Shown: positions 16,611-25,473 of the stretch, one piece after another
Numbering within the stretch: the first letter of the stretch is position 1
How the letters are laid out: the number at the start of each line of letters is the position of its first letter
Assembly: GCA_027051905.1 (NCBI GenBank)
Contig: JALUGO010000011.1
Span: 1 to 64,000 of the forward strand
DNA: 64,000 nt
Origin: Desulfurobacteriaceae bacterium
GTDB taxonomy: Bacteria > Aquificota > Aquificia > Desulfurobacteriales > Desulfurobacteriaceae
Direction of reading: 5' to 3'
Program-made: the position numbers and the translations under genes
The notes under the pieces: generated by a model
What the model saw: only the letters and a program-made list of their open reading frames with translations
Databases searched by the model: none
What the model was told of the DNA's origin: nothing

Positions 16611-18015
16611 AACACTTCTCTTTGGTGGACTTACACCTATTCATGAGCTTTTTATAAAGGGAGCTGTTGAAGGACTGGGTTATAAGGCAGAATTTCTGCC
16701 GAATCCCGATAACGTTTCGCTTTCTGTTGGTAGAGAGTTTTGTAACAGAGGAATGTGCAATCCAACTTACTATACTGTTGGAAACCTTCTAAAGTTTCTT
16801 ATTGAGGAATCAAAAAAGGGAGTTAATGTAGAGGATGAGTATTTCTTTGTTACGGTTGGTGCATGTGGCCCTTGCCGTTTTGGAATGTATGAAACTGAGT
16901 ATAAGCATGCTCTGAGGGAAGCGGGTTTTAAAAATTTCAAGGTTGCTATTCTCAACCAGACTGAGCTTTCTTCTGATGGGGATTTTGATCTAACGCCTTC
17001 CCTCATTTGGGCTCTGGTTAAAGCTGTTTGGATTGCAGATATCATAAGAGATCTGGGATACCAGCTTAGACCCTACGAGGTTGAAAAGGGATCGGTTGAT
17101 AGCTGGATAAAAGTTGCATCTGAGAATGTTTATGAGGTTTTGAAGAAGGGAGCTCCCGTTATAAAAACAGTTGCTCTTCTTGAAGAACTCCGTAAAGACC
17201 TAGAGAAACTTCGCTTTGACTATACTAGAGTAAAGCCGGTTGTGAGTGTGATAGGAGAGTTTTGGGCACATACAACCGAGAGTGCTGGAAACTATCATAT
17301 CCATAGGTGGCTTGAGGAAGAAGGGGCTGAAGTTAGGCCAGAACCTGTGGCAGGTTGGATAGATTATCAACTTTTCATCGAAGAGGAGAAGTTAAAGAGG
17401 GATTTAAGAGTAAAAGGTTTTTCTCTCGATAAAGTAAAGAAGCTCGTTGCTGTTAAAGCAATGGCGGCTGTTTTTAGGGGACTCTACAACTTATACCGTT
17501 CGGTTTTCTACTTTAGACCCAAACCTCTGCCATCTCAGAGGAAACTTGCCGAGCTTGCTAAACCTTACTTTGACCACTTTGTAGTTGGTGGAGAAGGGCA
17601 CCTTGAAGTAGGAAAGCATATTTATAATCTTATCTACAGAAAGGCTCATATGGTTTTATCTGTGAAGCCTTTTGGGTGTATGCCTTCTACTCAGAGTGAT
17701 GGAGCTCAGGCAAAAGTTCTTTCTGACTATCCTGAGAGTATCTTTATCTCTATAGAAACTTCAGGAGACAGTGAAATTAACGTTAAAAGCAGAATTCAGA
17801 TGAAACTTTTTGAAGCTAAAAGAGCTGCAGAAAGAGAGTTTGATGAATTGATATCAGAACTTAAACTTCCCCTTTTTGCATTTAGAAAAGTTTTTCACAG
17901 CTCAAAACCGTTCATTAAACTTAAAGGAAACTATGCTGGAACAGCTGCAAGAGTTCTTTACGGAAATAAAACAGAACTTCAGCCTTATCTTAGTCCTCTA
18001 TCTGAGGCAATTTGA
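16603..18015 (+). CDS. 2-hydroxyacyl-CoA dehydratase-like Fe-S protein (COG3581-type)
   Basis: 470 residues. It resembles the family related to 2-hydroxyglutaryl-CoA dehydratase/benzoyl-CoA reductase subunits and activase-associated proteins. Likely iron-sulfur cysteines are Cys47 and Cys52 ([15 protein letters not shown]), Cys88 and Cys91 ([12 protein letters not shown]), and one in [11 protein letters not shown]. No ATPase activase (ASKHA) domain is in this protein and none is encoded nearby, so it is an orphan here. The ATG overlaps the hfq stop (ATGAGTAA) and its own stop overlaps rqcH (TGATG), so all three are translationally coupled. Substrate unknown; radical-type dehydration or a redox role are both possible. 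Confidence 0.7.
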   Translation: MSKTLLFGGLTPIHELFIKGAVEGLGYKAEFLPNPDNVSLSVGREFCNRGMCNPTYYTVGNLLKFLIEESKKGVNVEDEYFFVTVGACGPCRFGMYETEYKHALREAGFKNFKVAILNQTELSSDGDFDLTPSLIWALVKAVWIADIIRDLGYQLRPYEVEKGSVDSWIKVASENVYEVLKKGAPVIKTVALLEELRKDLEKLRFDYTRVKPVVSVIGEFWAHTTESAGNYHIHRWLEEEGAEVRPEPVAGWIDYQLFIEEEKLKRDLRVKGFSLDKVKKLVAVKAMAAVFRGLYNLYRSVFYFRPKPLPSQRKLAELAKPYFDHFVVGGEGHLEVGKHIYNLIYRKAHMVLSVKPFGCMPSTQSDGAQAKVLSDYPESIFISIETSGDSEINVKSRIQMKLFEAKRAAEREFDELISELKLPLFAFRKVFHSSKPFIKLKGNYAGTAARVLYGNKTELQPYLSPLSEAI

Positions 18016-19634
18016 TGGACTTCTTATATATAGAAAAAGTTGTTGAAGAGCTCAGATCAAGTCTTATAAAGGAACGATTTGCAGAGGTTTTTAAAGAAGA
18101 AAAACTGGTTTCCTTTAAAGTTGGTCGTTTTTACCTGAATTTTTACTGGGGAAATCCCAATGCGTTTTTCCTGGATAATAAACCTCTGACGAAGCAAGAA
18201 TTTCCTCCTCTTATGAAGTTGAAGGGGGCTTTTGTAAAGTCGATTTCACTTCCTGTAGTTGACAGAGTTATCGAATTCATGCTTGTGAAACCTGTAACTG
18301 GTAATAAACTTATTCATTTTTTTCTAATTTTTGAGTTAACCGGAAAAAATGCCAACCTTTTTCTTCTGAATAAACATAGGAAAGTAGAGTTCCTTTTGAG
18401 AAGTGTAGATAGCTCTGTAAGGCCAATCTCTCCGGGAGATTCCTATATTTTGCCACCTTCTGATAAAAAGAAATTTGAGGAACTTCAGTTTGGAGAGGTG
18501 ACCCTCGAAGGAGTTAAGAGCAAACTTTACAAGTTTGTTGCTGGTATTTCTCCGCTCAATGCGAAAGAGATTGCTTATTTAATGGAAAAGTATGGTAGTT
18601 TAACTAAAGCTTACGAAGAGTTTATGAAACTTCATAGAAAATCAGAAAAAGCTTTTGTCTATTATCGGAATGGGAAACCCAAATTTCTAACAACGTTTCC
18701 TTACCAGTCTCTTTCTGATCTTGAGAGTAAGGAATTCAGCGGTTTCCTACCTTACTCTTCGGCCTGGAAGGAGTTTTACGTTAAAACTGTTGAAGAAGAA
18801 AGGTTTAAAACTCTGAAAGAAAAGTTGATTTTAAGGGTTGAAAAGAAATTGAACTCTCTTCAAAAGGAGTTACAAGAGCTTGAGAATCTTGAAAAACTCA
18901 GAAATGAAGCTGAGAGATGGAAAAGGATGGGTGAACTTCTCAAGTATAGTCTTCACCTTGTAAAACCCGGCCAAAGCGAAGTAAAAGTTATGGATTTTTC
19001 AACAGGGAAGGAAGAACGCGTTCTGCTGGATCCTTTAATCTCTCCGAAGGAGAATCTCAGTCGTATTTTTAAAAAATATCGCAAACTCTTGAAGAGAATA
19101 TCATTTGCTGAAAACAGGCTTGGAGAAATTAAGGCTGAACTTGAAAGGCTAAAACTTCTAAAAGAGTTTGTGGCTTCAAGAGAGAAGATAGAAGAACTGA
19201 AGGCTTTATTACCTAAAAGCACAAAAGAATTTTTAATTCCCAACTTTTTAACATTCAATCTTCCATCTGGGAAGAAAATTCTCGTAGGTAGAAATGCTAT
19301 TGAAAACGAGTTTCTTTCCCTGAGGTTAGCAAATCCTTGGGATTTATGGTTTCATGCTAAAGATACTCCTGGATCTCATGTTATTCTCAGACTTCAAAAG
19401 GGAGAAGAACCTTCAGATGAGGATATCCTTCTTTCAGCTTCTGCAGCTGCCTATTTCAGCAGAGGAAGAGAGTCTGGAAAGGTCCTGGTTGACTATACAA
19501 GAGTAAAGAACCTGAGGAAACCTCCCAAAACTCCTAAAGGTTTTGTTGTTTACTCTGGTGAAAAGACAGTTTCTGTAAGTCCAGACATTTTCAGGGAAAT
19601 ATTTGAGGAAAAAAGCCCCCAAAAAGGGGGCTGA
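18015..19634 (+). CDS. rqcH: NFACT-family ribosome quality control protein RqcH
   Basis: 539 residues. Order of domains: NFACT-N (ELTGKNANLFLLN about residue 105), helix-hairpin-helix region, a long coiled coil (about residues 265-400 with a break) and C-terminal NFACT-R (NPWDLWFHAKDTPGSHVILR, VLVDYTRVKNLRKPPKTPKG). RqcH binds obstructed 50S subunits and adds alanine tails to stalled peptides; older annotations call it fibronectin-binding protein. Its last codons contain a hairpin that reads as a terminator for the opposing cyd operon. It is fused by TGATG to the preceding gene. Confidence 0.9.
   Translation: MDFLYIEKVVEELRSSLIKERFAEVFKEEKLVSFKVGRFYLNFYWGNPNAFFLDNKPLTKQEFPPLMKLKGAFVKSISLPVVDRVIEFMLVKPVTGNKLIHFFLIFELTGKNANLFLLNKHRKVEFLLRSVDSSVRPISPGDSYILPPSDKKKFEELQFGEVTLEGVKSKLYKFVAGISPLNAKEIAYLMEKYGSLTKAYEEFMKLHRKSEKAFVYYRNGKPKFLTTFPYQSLSDLESKEFSGFLPYSSAWKEFYVKTVEEERFKTLKEKLILRVEKKLNSLQKELQELENLEKLRNEAERWKRMGELLKYSLHLVKPGQSEVKVMDFSTGKEERVLLDPLISPKENLSRIFKKYRKLLKRISFAENRLGEIKAELERLKLLKEFVASREKIEELKALLPKSTKEFLIPNFLTFNLPSGKKILVGRNAIENEFLSLRLANPWDLWFHAKDTPGSHVILRLQKGEEPSDEDILLSASAAAYFSRGRESGKVLVDYTRVKNLRKPPKTPKGFVVYSGEKTVSVSPDIFREIFEEKSPQKGG
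19609..19632 (-). terminator. Rho-independent terminator of the cyd operon, inside the rqcH 3' end
   Basis: Read on the minus strand, AGCCCCC-TTTTT-GGGGGCT is followed by TTTTTTCC, a strong intrinsic terminator just after the 36-aa gene at the end of the cyd operon. On the plus strand the same bases encode the last residues of RqcH, with no U-run in that direction. Confidence 0.8.
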
Positions 19635-19638
19635 ATGT

Positions 19639-19749
19639 TTACTGGCTTGTAACAATGACGAAAGATGTAATGAGAACAATGAGAATGTATATACCGAACA
19701 CTCCGTAGAAAAGAAGCGTTTTAATTGGGCTGTTCTCTACAGTTCCCAT
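19639..19749 (-). CDS. 36-residue single-TM micro-protein at the end of the cyd operon
   Basis: The reading frame MGTVENSPIK followed by one hydrophobic stretch (about residues 13-33) ends in TSQ-stop. A strong GGAGG lies 6 bases before the ATG, and it overlaps the 140-aa gene by 29 bases. It lies between that gene and the operon terminator, so it is the last cistron of the cydA-cydB transcript. Small single-TM subunits (CydX, CydY/CydS, CydH) are known in cytochrome bd complexes; this may be another, but no homology is recognised. Confidence 0.6.
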   Translation of the reverse strand: MGTVENSPIKTLLFYGVFGIYILIVLITSFVIVTSQ

Positions 19750-20143
19750 CTTTTCCTCCTTCAATAAGTGCTTTGAGAGCTTTTAGCTCTTCTTCAAACC
19801 TATCCCGGTTCAGGAAAACGATAACGTAGTGCCCAACAATTCCCTTTAGGGAGAACATGGCAGCAAGTATAAATACCAATCTCGCTAAAAAGTGAAAAGT
19901 TGTTCCGGGTTCAAAGACTACCTTCCAGAGGTAAAGGAAAGGAAGTAAAAGAGCCCCTCCAACGAGTAAAAAGTATGTAAATAAGTTAGGCTTAAAAAAG
20001 CTAAGATCTGACTCAAACTCTCTTCTTATAAACTCTTCAATTTCGTTCCAGGGCTTTCCTTCCTTTTTAAGCTGAAGAGCTCTATCTATCAGCTCTTTTC
20101 TCTCACTTATGAACCTCTCTTTAAGGCCTACAATCGCTGCCAT
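19721..20143 (-). CDS. Two-TM membrane protein of the cyd operon, unknown function
   Basis: 140 residues, ATG preceded by AGGGAG. A charged helical N-terminus (about 50 residues) is followed by two hydrophobic segments (about residues 56-77 and 84-110) and a charged C-terminus. No motif with clear cofactor ligands is seen; single histidines occur near the membrane (FHFLARLVF, KGIVGHYVIV). It lies downstream of cydA, cydB and the CydX-like gene on the same strand and overlaps the 36-aa gene. A role in assembly or stability of the oxidase is a guess from position. Confidence 0.6.
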   Translation of the reverse strand: MAAIVGLKERFISERKELIDRALQLKKEGKPWNEIEEFIRREFESDLSFFKPNLFTYFLLVGGALLLPFLYLWKVVFEPGTTFHFLARLVFILAAMFSLKGIVGHYVIVFLNRDRFEEELKALKALIEGGKDGNCREQPN

Positions 20144-20174
20144 GGATACTCCCTGTAAAAAGGGATTGGGGGGG

Positions 20175-20267
20175 TTAAGCCCCCTCTCCCTCTAACTTAG
20201 CCTTAGCTAAGGTGTAAGTCAACCAAGCTACTGCGACCCACCAGATAAAAGCTATTATTAACCACAT
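20175..20267 (-). CDS. CydX-like small subunit of cytochrome bd oxidase
   Basis: 30 residues, too short for standard gene calling. It starts MWLIIAFIWW, has one transmembrane segment (about residues 2-20) and a short charged tail (KAKLEGEGA). It begins 14 bases after the cydB stop with AAAGGAGGG 7 bases before its ATG. Known CydX proteins (about 30-40 residues, MW-Y-aromatic N-terminus, acidic tail) follow cydB in the same way and stabilise hemes b595/d. The similarity is in size, start MW, position and tail charge rather than strict identity. Confidence 0.7.
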   Translation of the reverse strand: MWLIIAFIWWVAVAWLTYTLAKAKLEGEGA

Positions 20268-20281
20268 AACCTTTCCCTCCT

Positions 20282-21475
20282 TTAGTGTTCTGCAGCCTCT
20301 TCAATTTCTTTTTTGAGGCTTTCAGGAGAAATCTTGAAGAGGAACATTTTGTAGACCCATGCCTGGTAGGCAATAACAATTGGAGTAAAGATGATAGCTG
20401 CTACGAGCATTACTGTAAGGGTTAGCTGGCTTGAACATCCGTTGTAGATGGAAATAGAGTGTTCAAGTCCCAGGCTAGAAGGAACGGCTAATGGATAAGC
20501 TCCGAACATTACGGCGAAGCCAGCAAAAAGGAATGTAAGGGTGGAAAAGAGGAATGCCTGTCCACCTTTCATGTTCTTGACGGCCATGAGCCATCCAACG
20601 GCGGAAAGTGCTGCAAGAACAATGAGGATAAGTTCAATAACAGGGAATCTGAAGAGAGCGTGGGGGAGAGCGTTACCCTGAACCATGGAAGCAACCTGCT
20701 GCATTATGTCCTGAGGCAGGTTAAGGTATTTAAGGTGTTCTGGGTTTCCAATCTTGAAGGAGATTGTGTATGCAACTCCTGTGCAAATTACATACATGAT
20801 TACAAATGGAAGCCACACTTTCATGCCGATGTTTCTTGCTCTTTCAGCAATAACTCCTTCTGTTTTCCAGAGGAGCCAGGAGACACCGTGCATGATGATA
20901 AAGAGAACAGTTGTAACTCCTACCAGTAATCCGAAAAGACCGTGGAATGTGAATGGGTTGACAAGGTTAATAAAGCTGATGGGGAATTTTTCAGCATAAA
21001 CGAATCCGTGAAGTATATCCCCTTCAATGGCGGAATTCTTGATAGGAATACCTGCAAGAATGTTTCCAATTGCAACTCCGATGAGAAGCGCAACGAGGAG
21101 AGAAGACCAGAAGATGCTTTGATCCCAGAACTTTCTCCAGCCCTCGCTCTTCTCTTTGCTCCTGAACTCAAAGGAGACAGCCCTGTATATGAGGGCGAGG
21201 AGGACTACGAAGAGAGCAATGTAAAGGGAGCTAAACAGAGCTGCGTAGAGCTCTGGGAAAGCAGCAAAAGCTGCACCACCTGCTGTGATGAACCACACCT
21301 CGTTACCGTCCCATACAGGACCAATGGCGTTTATCGTAACTCTTTTCTCGATATCTGTTTTGGCAACAAGACCATGAAGTATTCCAACTCCAAGGTCAAA
21401 ACCATCTGTAACTATGTAACCGGCGATCAGGACAGTAACCAGAATCGCCCAGATAGTCGGTAAATCAAAGTGCAT
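20282..21475 (-). CDS. cydB: Cytochrome bd oxidase subunit II
   Basis: 397 residues, many TM segments. It starts with TDGFDLGVGILHGLV and includes GPVWDGNEVWFITAGGAAFAAFPELYAALFSS, the hallmark of CydB. CydB supports the heme-bearing CydA; the complex reduces oxygen to water with quinol and builds a proton gradient. GGAGGTGGGCT precedes the ATG. It lies 15 bases after cydA. In an anaerobic lineage it probably removes oxygen rather than supporting major respiration; this is inference. Confidence 0.95.
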   Translation of the reverse strand: MHFDLPTIWAILVTVLIAGYIVTDGFDLGVGILHGLVAKTDIEKRVTINAIGPVWDGNEVWFITAGGAAFAAFPELYAALFSSLYIALFVVLLALIYRAVSFEFRSKEKSEGWRKFWDQSIFWSSLLVALLIGVAIGNILAGIPIKNSAIEGDILHGFVYAEKFPISFINLVNPFTFHGLFGLLVGVTTVLFIIMHGVSWLLWKTEGVIAERARNIGMKVWLPFVIMYVICTGVAYTISFKIGNPEHLKYLNLPQDIMQQVASMVQGNALPHALFRFPVIELILIVLAALSAVGWLMAVKNMKGGQAFLFSTLTFLFAGFAVMFGAYPLAVPSSLGLEHSISIYNGCSSQLTLTVMLVAAIIFTPIVIAYQAWVYKMFLFKISPESLKKEIEEAAEH

Positions 21476-21490
21476 AGCCCACCTCCTCCA

Positions 21491-22891
21491 TTAGTAAAGT
21501 TCTGCTTCTTTTTCTGGGCCTTTTGATGCAAACTTAGCAAGAAGGTAGAAGTCTGCGATAGCAAGACCTGTAAATGTTGCAAGGAAGATTATGTAGGTAA
21601 TAATAACCTCAATATTTGTGAGCGGAGAAACAGCTTCAGCTGTTTTAAGGCCTATCTCAGGAAGAAGGATTTTTCCGTAGTCGTCTGTTAATGGGTAAAC
21701 GATCCAGGGTTGCCTTCCAACTTCAGCTGTAGCCCATCCTAACCAGCAGGCGATGTATGGAAGTGGAAGGGAGTAGAGTGCAACCTTGAGGAATCCTGTT
21801 GCATTTTCAAGGTTTTTATATTTGGTGAGTCCCCAGATAAAGAGGATTACAAAGAAGAAACCAAGGTATACCATGATGTGAAATGCCCAGAATGTGAAGT
21901 TAACAGGAGGAATATACTTTCCAGGGCCGAATTTTTCCTCAAACATTTTCTGAAGTTCTTTAGCTCCAAGGAGTTTCCCGTTCCAGTCGTGTGTTGCAAG
22001 GAAGCTAAGGAGACCTGGAATAGGAAGTGGAATTTCAACTACGTTTTTCTGAGCTTTCTCATCTGCCCACACTGCTAAGAGGACGTTTGCGCCCTGTTTG
22101 TTCTCCCAGAGAGCTTCCATAGCAGCAAGCTTGGTTGGCTGTGTTTTCGCAACTTCATGAGCGTGAATGTCTCCAATGATGATTTCACCTACAGAAGCGA
22201 TAAGACCAAATATGAGCGCAATGTAAGCGGATTTCTTGAAAAATTCTACATGCTGTTTTTTAAGAAGGTGGTAAGCACTTACTGAGAGGACGAATACTGC
22301 GGAAAGTATCATTCCGGCAGTTGCTGTATGCCAGAATTTAACATCTGCAACAGGGTTGAATACAACCGCCCACCAGTCGGCAAGTTCTGCCCTTTTTCCT
22401 GCTACGAAGTGGGATACTTCAGCTCCTACCGGGTGTTGCATCCATCCGTTTGCAATTAAGATCCAGAGAGCGGAGAGGTTAGAACCAATTGATGAAAGCC
22501 ATGCAGCTAAGAGGTGAACTGCTTTTGGAACCTTGTCCCATCCGAAGAGGAAGACTCCCATGAACGTTGACTCCATGAAGAACGCCAGGAGACCTTCAAT
22601 AGCGAGGGGAGCTCCAAAAATGTCTCCAACAAACCTTGAGTAGACAGACCAGTTCATACCAAACTCGAACTCGTGAACCAGTCCTGTAGCTACTCCGAGA
22701 GCAAAGTTGATGGCAAAGAGCTTTGCCCAGAACTTAGCCATGTCCCGGTAAATCTCTTTACCGGTAGCGTAGTGAAGAGTGAGCATGAGTGCAGATAGCG
22801 TTGACAGCCCTAAGGTTAACGGGACAAATATGAAGTGGAAGAAGGCTGTCATCGCGAACTGCAGTCGCGATACCAGTAATACGAAGTCCAT
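21491..22891 (-). CDS. cydA: Cytochrome bd oxidase subunit I
   Basis: 466 residues. It carries hemes b558, b595 and d. Conserved parts are SRLQFAMTAFFHFIFVPLTLGL (heme His), GLVHEFEFGMNWSVYSRFVGDIFG, and GWATAEVGRQPWIVY. The quinol loop is of the short type. At the position of the Escherichia coli pair R391-I392-M393 the sequence reads FHIMV, so the Met is kept but Arg is replaced by His. The ATG at 22891 is chosen over a TTG at 22906 because GGGAGG sits before it. It leads the cydA-cydB-cydX-like operon. Confidence 0.95.
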   Translation of the reverse strand: MDFVLLVSRLQFAMTAFFHFIFVPLTLGLSTLSALMLTLHYATGKEIYRDMAKFWAKLFAINFALGVATGLVHEFEFGMNWSVYSRFVGDIFGAPLAIEGLLAFFMESTFMGVFLFGWDKVPKAVHLLAAWLSSIGSNLSALWILIANGWMQHPVGAEVSHFVAGKRAELADWWAVVFNPVADVKFWHTATAGMILSAVFVLSVSAYHLLKKQHVEFFKKSAYIALIFGLIASVGEIIIGDIHAHEVAKTQPTKLAAMEALWENKQGANVLLAVWADEKAQKNVVEIPLPIPGLLSFLATHDWNGKLLGAKELQKMFEEKFGPGKYIPPVNFTFWAFHIMVYLGFFFVILFIWGLTKYKNLENATGFLKVALYSLPLPYIACWLGWATAEVGRQPWIVYPLTDDYGKILLPEIGLKTAEAVSPLTNIEVIITYIIFLATFTGLAIADFYLLAKFASKGPEKEAELY

Positions 22892-22948
22892 CGCGGCACC
22901 TCCCAAAAAGATTTATGGGTCTTATTCTATTTTTAACTCCAAGAGCTG

Positions 22949-22954
22949 ATTATA
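22949..22954 (-). promoter_or_regulatory. Probable -10 element for the cyd operon
   Basis: On the minus strand TTTTGATATAATC contains TATAAT with an extended TG-like context, about 58 bases before the cydA ATG. The -35 region is weak (around GTTTAG). No operator palindrome is obvious. Confidence 0.4.
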
Positions 22955-23013
22955 TCAAAATGTGGTTAATTCTAAACTTCCCATCATATCCTAATATTTT
23001 AAAACAGTTTTCC

Positions 23014-23931
<918 letters not shown>

Positions 23932-23959
23932 TCAACTTATACCGTTGGAGGTATTTTCC

Positions 23960-24532
23960 TTGGAAAGGCTCGTTGTCGGAATAACAGGTGCCAGTGGTTC
24001 TATTTATGGAAAGCGTTGTGTAGAGATTTTGGTATCCAAAGGTTATAAAGTTGAACTTGTTGTTTCTGAAGTTGGGAAGAAAGTTTTTGAGTATGAGCTG
24101 GGGATTCCTTTTGAGAAGTTCGTTTCCTCGCTACCGGAGGATCTTGTCAATACCTACAGTCCGGATGATCTCTTTGCTCCCATTTCCAGCGGTAGTTATC
24201 CGGTAGGTGGAATGGTGATAATCCCATGTTCCGCAGGAACCCTTGGTCATATTGTCTCGGGAGCGACTGCCAATCTTATTCACAGGGCTGCAGATGTTAA
24301 CTTAAAGGAGAAGCGACCGGTTGTTCTTGTTCTGAGAGAAACACCTCTCAACAGAATTCACGCTGAAAATATTCTTAAGGCTATAGATGCTGGAGCAACA
24401 GTTCTTCCTGCGTCTCCGGCCTTTTATGGCAGGCCAGTAACTGTTGAAGAACTTGTGGATTTTATTGTTGATAGGGCACTTGTTCACGTTTTTGGAAGGC
24501 CATTAGGGCTTTTTAAGGGATGGACTCTTTAA
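23960..24532 (+). CDS. ubiX: Flavin prenyltransferase UbiX
   Basis: 190 residues. It makes prenylated FMN used by UbiD-type decarboxylases. The motifs GITGASGSIYGKR, PCSAGTLGHIVSGATANLIHRAADV and RETPLNRIHAENI match the family. Of two TTG codons, 23960 has GGAGG 8 bases before it while 23945 overlaps that Shine-Dalgarno, so 23960 is preferred. With mqnA in this window, UbiX may act in late menaquinone (futalosine route) decarboxylation. Its 3' end overlaps epmA by 20 bases tail-to-tail. Confidence 0.93.
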   Translation: MERLVVGITGASGSIYGKRCVEILVSKGYKVELVVSEVGKKVFEYELGIPFEKFVSSLPEDLVNTYSPDDLFAPISSGSYPVGGMVIIPCSAGTLGHIVSGATANLIHRAADVNLKEKRPVVLVLRETPLNRIHAENILKAIDAGATVLPASPAFYGRPVTVEELVDFIVDRALVHVFGRPLGLFKGWTL

Positions 24533-25451
24533 GGAGCTCCCTAACGACGAACGGCATAACTTCTGAAATTTTCCTTTTCTTTAAGAGAACCATTATTAAT
24601 CTATCGAGCCCCAGGGCTACTCCTTCACACTGTGGAAGGGGTTTTTCTTTGAGGAGTTTTAGAAAACCCGTATCAGGTTTTCTGTTGCTCTTTTTCATTT
24701 CTTCAACGTATTCTTCATATTCTGTCATTTCGGTATAGCCGTTTGCTATTTCCACTCCTCCCAGATAGACCTCAAATCTTTCTGCAACTTTTCCTTTCCT
24801 TTTTGAGAATGCTCCGAATTCTGCTGGGTAGTTGTATAGAATAACGGGATAAGGAATTCTGGATATACCCGGTTCAACTTTTTCTACCAATAGTTTAAAG
24901 AACGCAGTTTCATAGTTTTTTTCTCCTGTAAGGGCTTTCATCTTTTCTTTGTCGAAGGGAGAAACCTTTGCAAACTCTTGGAATGCTTCTTCAACTGTCA
25001 GAAACTCAGGATTTTGCAGCTTGACTTTTCTTTTTTCAATATTTAACTCTCTTACGTTGAGGATTTCAGCACATGTCCCGATTAGGTTAATGGTTTCCTC
25101 CATTCCAGTTTTGTAGTTGGCTCCTGTCCTATACCATTCAAGCATTGTGAATTCTATGTTGTGGAGGTCAGTTATCTCGCCATCTCTAAAAACTTTTGTG
25201 ATCTGAAATATTCTCTCAGCTCCGTGCCAGATAAGTCTTTTCATAAAAAACTCAGGAGATGTGTGAAGGAACCAGTTGTGTTCCTTTCCCTGAAAATCGT
25301 GGAACAGGACTTTAACATTCTCGACGTTTGGATCAGGATTTTTGAACGGAACCATAATGGGAGTTTCAACTTCCAGGTAGTCCATTTTCCTGAATGTTTG
25401 TCTGATTTTATTAATTATTAGGCTCCGTAGTTTTAAAATCTCTAACAACAT
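24513..25451 (-). CDS. epmA: EF-P lysyl-lysine ligase (EpmA/PoxA/GenX-like)
   Basis: 312 residues; equals the catalytic core of class II lysyl-tRNA synthetase without the anticodon-binding domain. Class II motifs are VETPIMVPF, FLHTSPEFFMKRL, FQITKVFRDGE and CEGVALGLDRLIMVLL. In gammaproteobacteria EpmA attaches (R)-beta-lysine to Lys34 of EF-P to relieve polyproline stalls. Neither EF-P nor the aminomutase EpmB is in the window. The start is the ATG at 25451 after GAGAGGG. It diverges from the phosphoesterase gene with only 22 bases between, so one promoter must lie in coding DNA. Confidence 0.88.
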   Translation of the reverse strand: MLLEILKLRSLIINKIRQTFRKMDYLEVETPIMVPFKNPDPNVENVKVLFHDFQGKEHNWFLHTSPEFFMKRLIWHGAERIFQITKVFRDGEITDLHNIEFTMLEWYRTGANYKTGMEETINLIGTCAEILNVRELNIEKRKVKLQNPEFLTVEEAFQEFAKVSPFDKEKMKALTGEKNYETAFFKLLVEKVEPGISRIPYPVILYNYPAEFGAFSKRKGKVAERFEVYLGGVEIANGYTEMTEYEEYVEEMKKSNRKPDTGFLKLLKEKPLPQCEGVALGLDRLIMVLLKKRKISEVMPFVVRELLKESIP

Positions 25452-25473
25452 CAAACCCTCTCTGGAGTGTTCT

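Noticed and set aside
20942-21463. 173-codon plus-strand frame opposite cydB
   Set aside because: Low-complexity composition typical of the antisense of a membrane gene; no Shine-Dalgarno.
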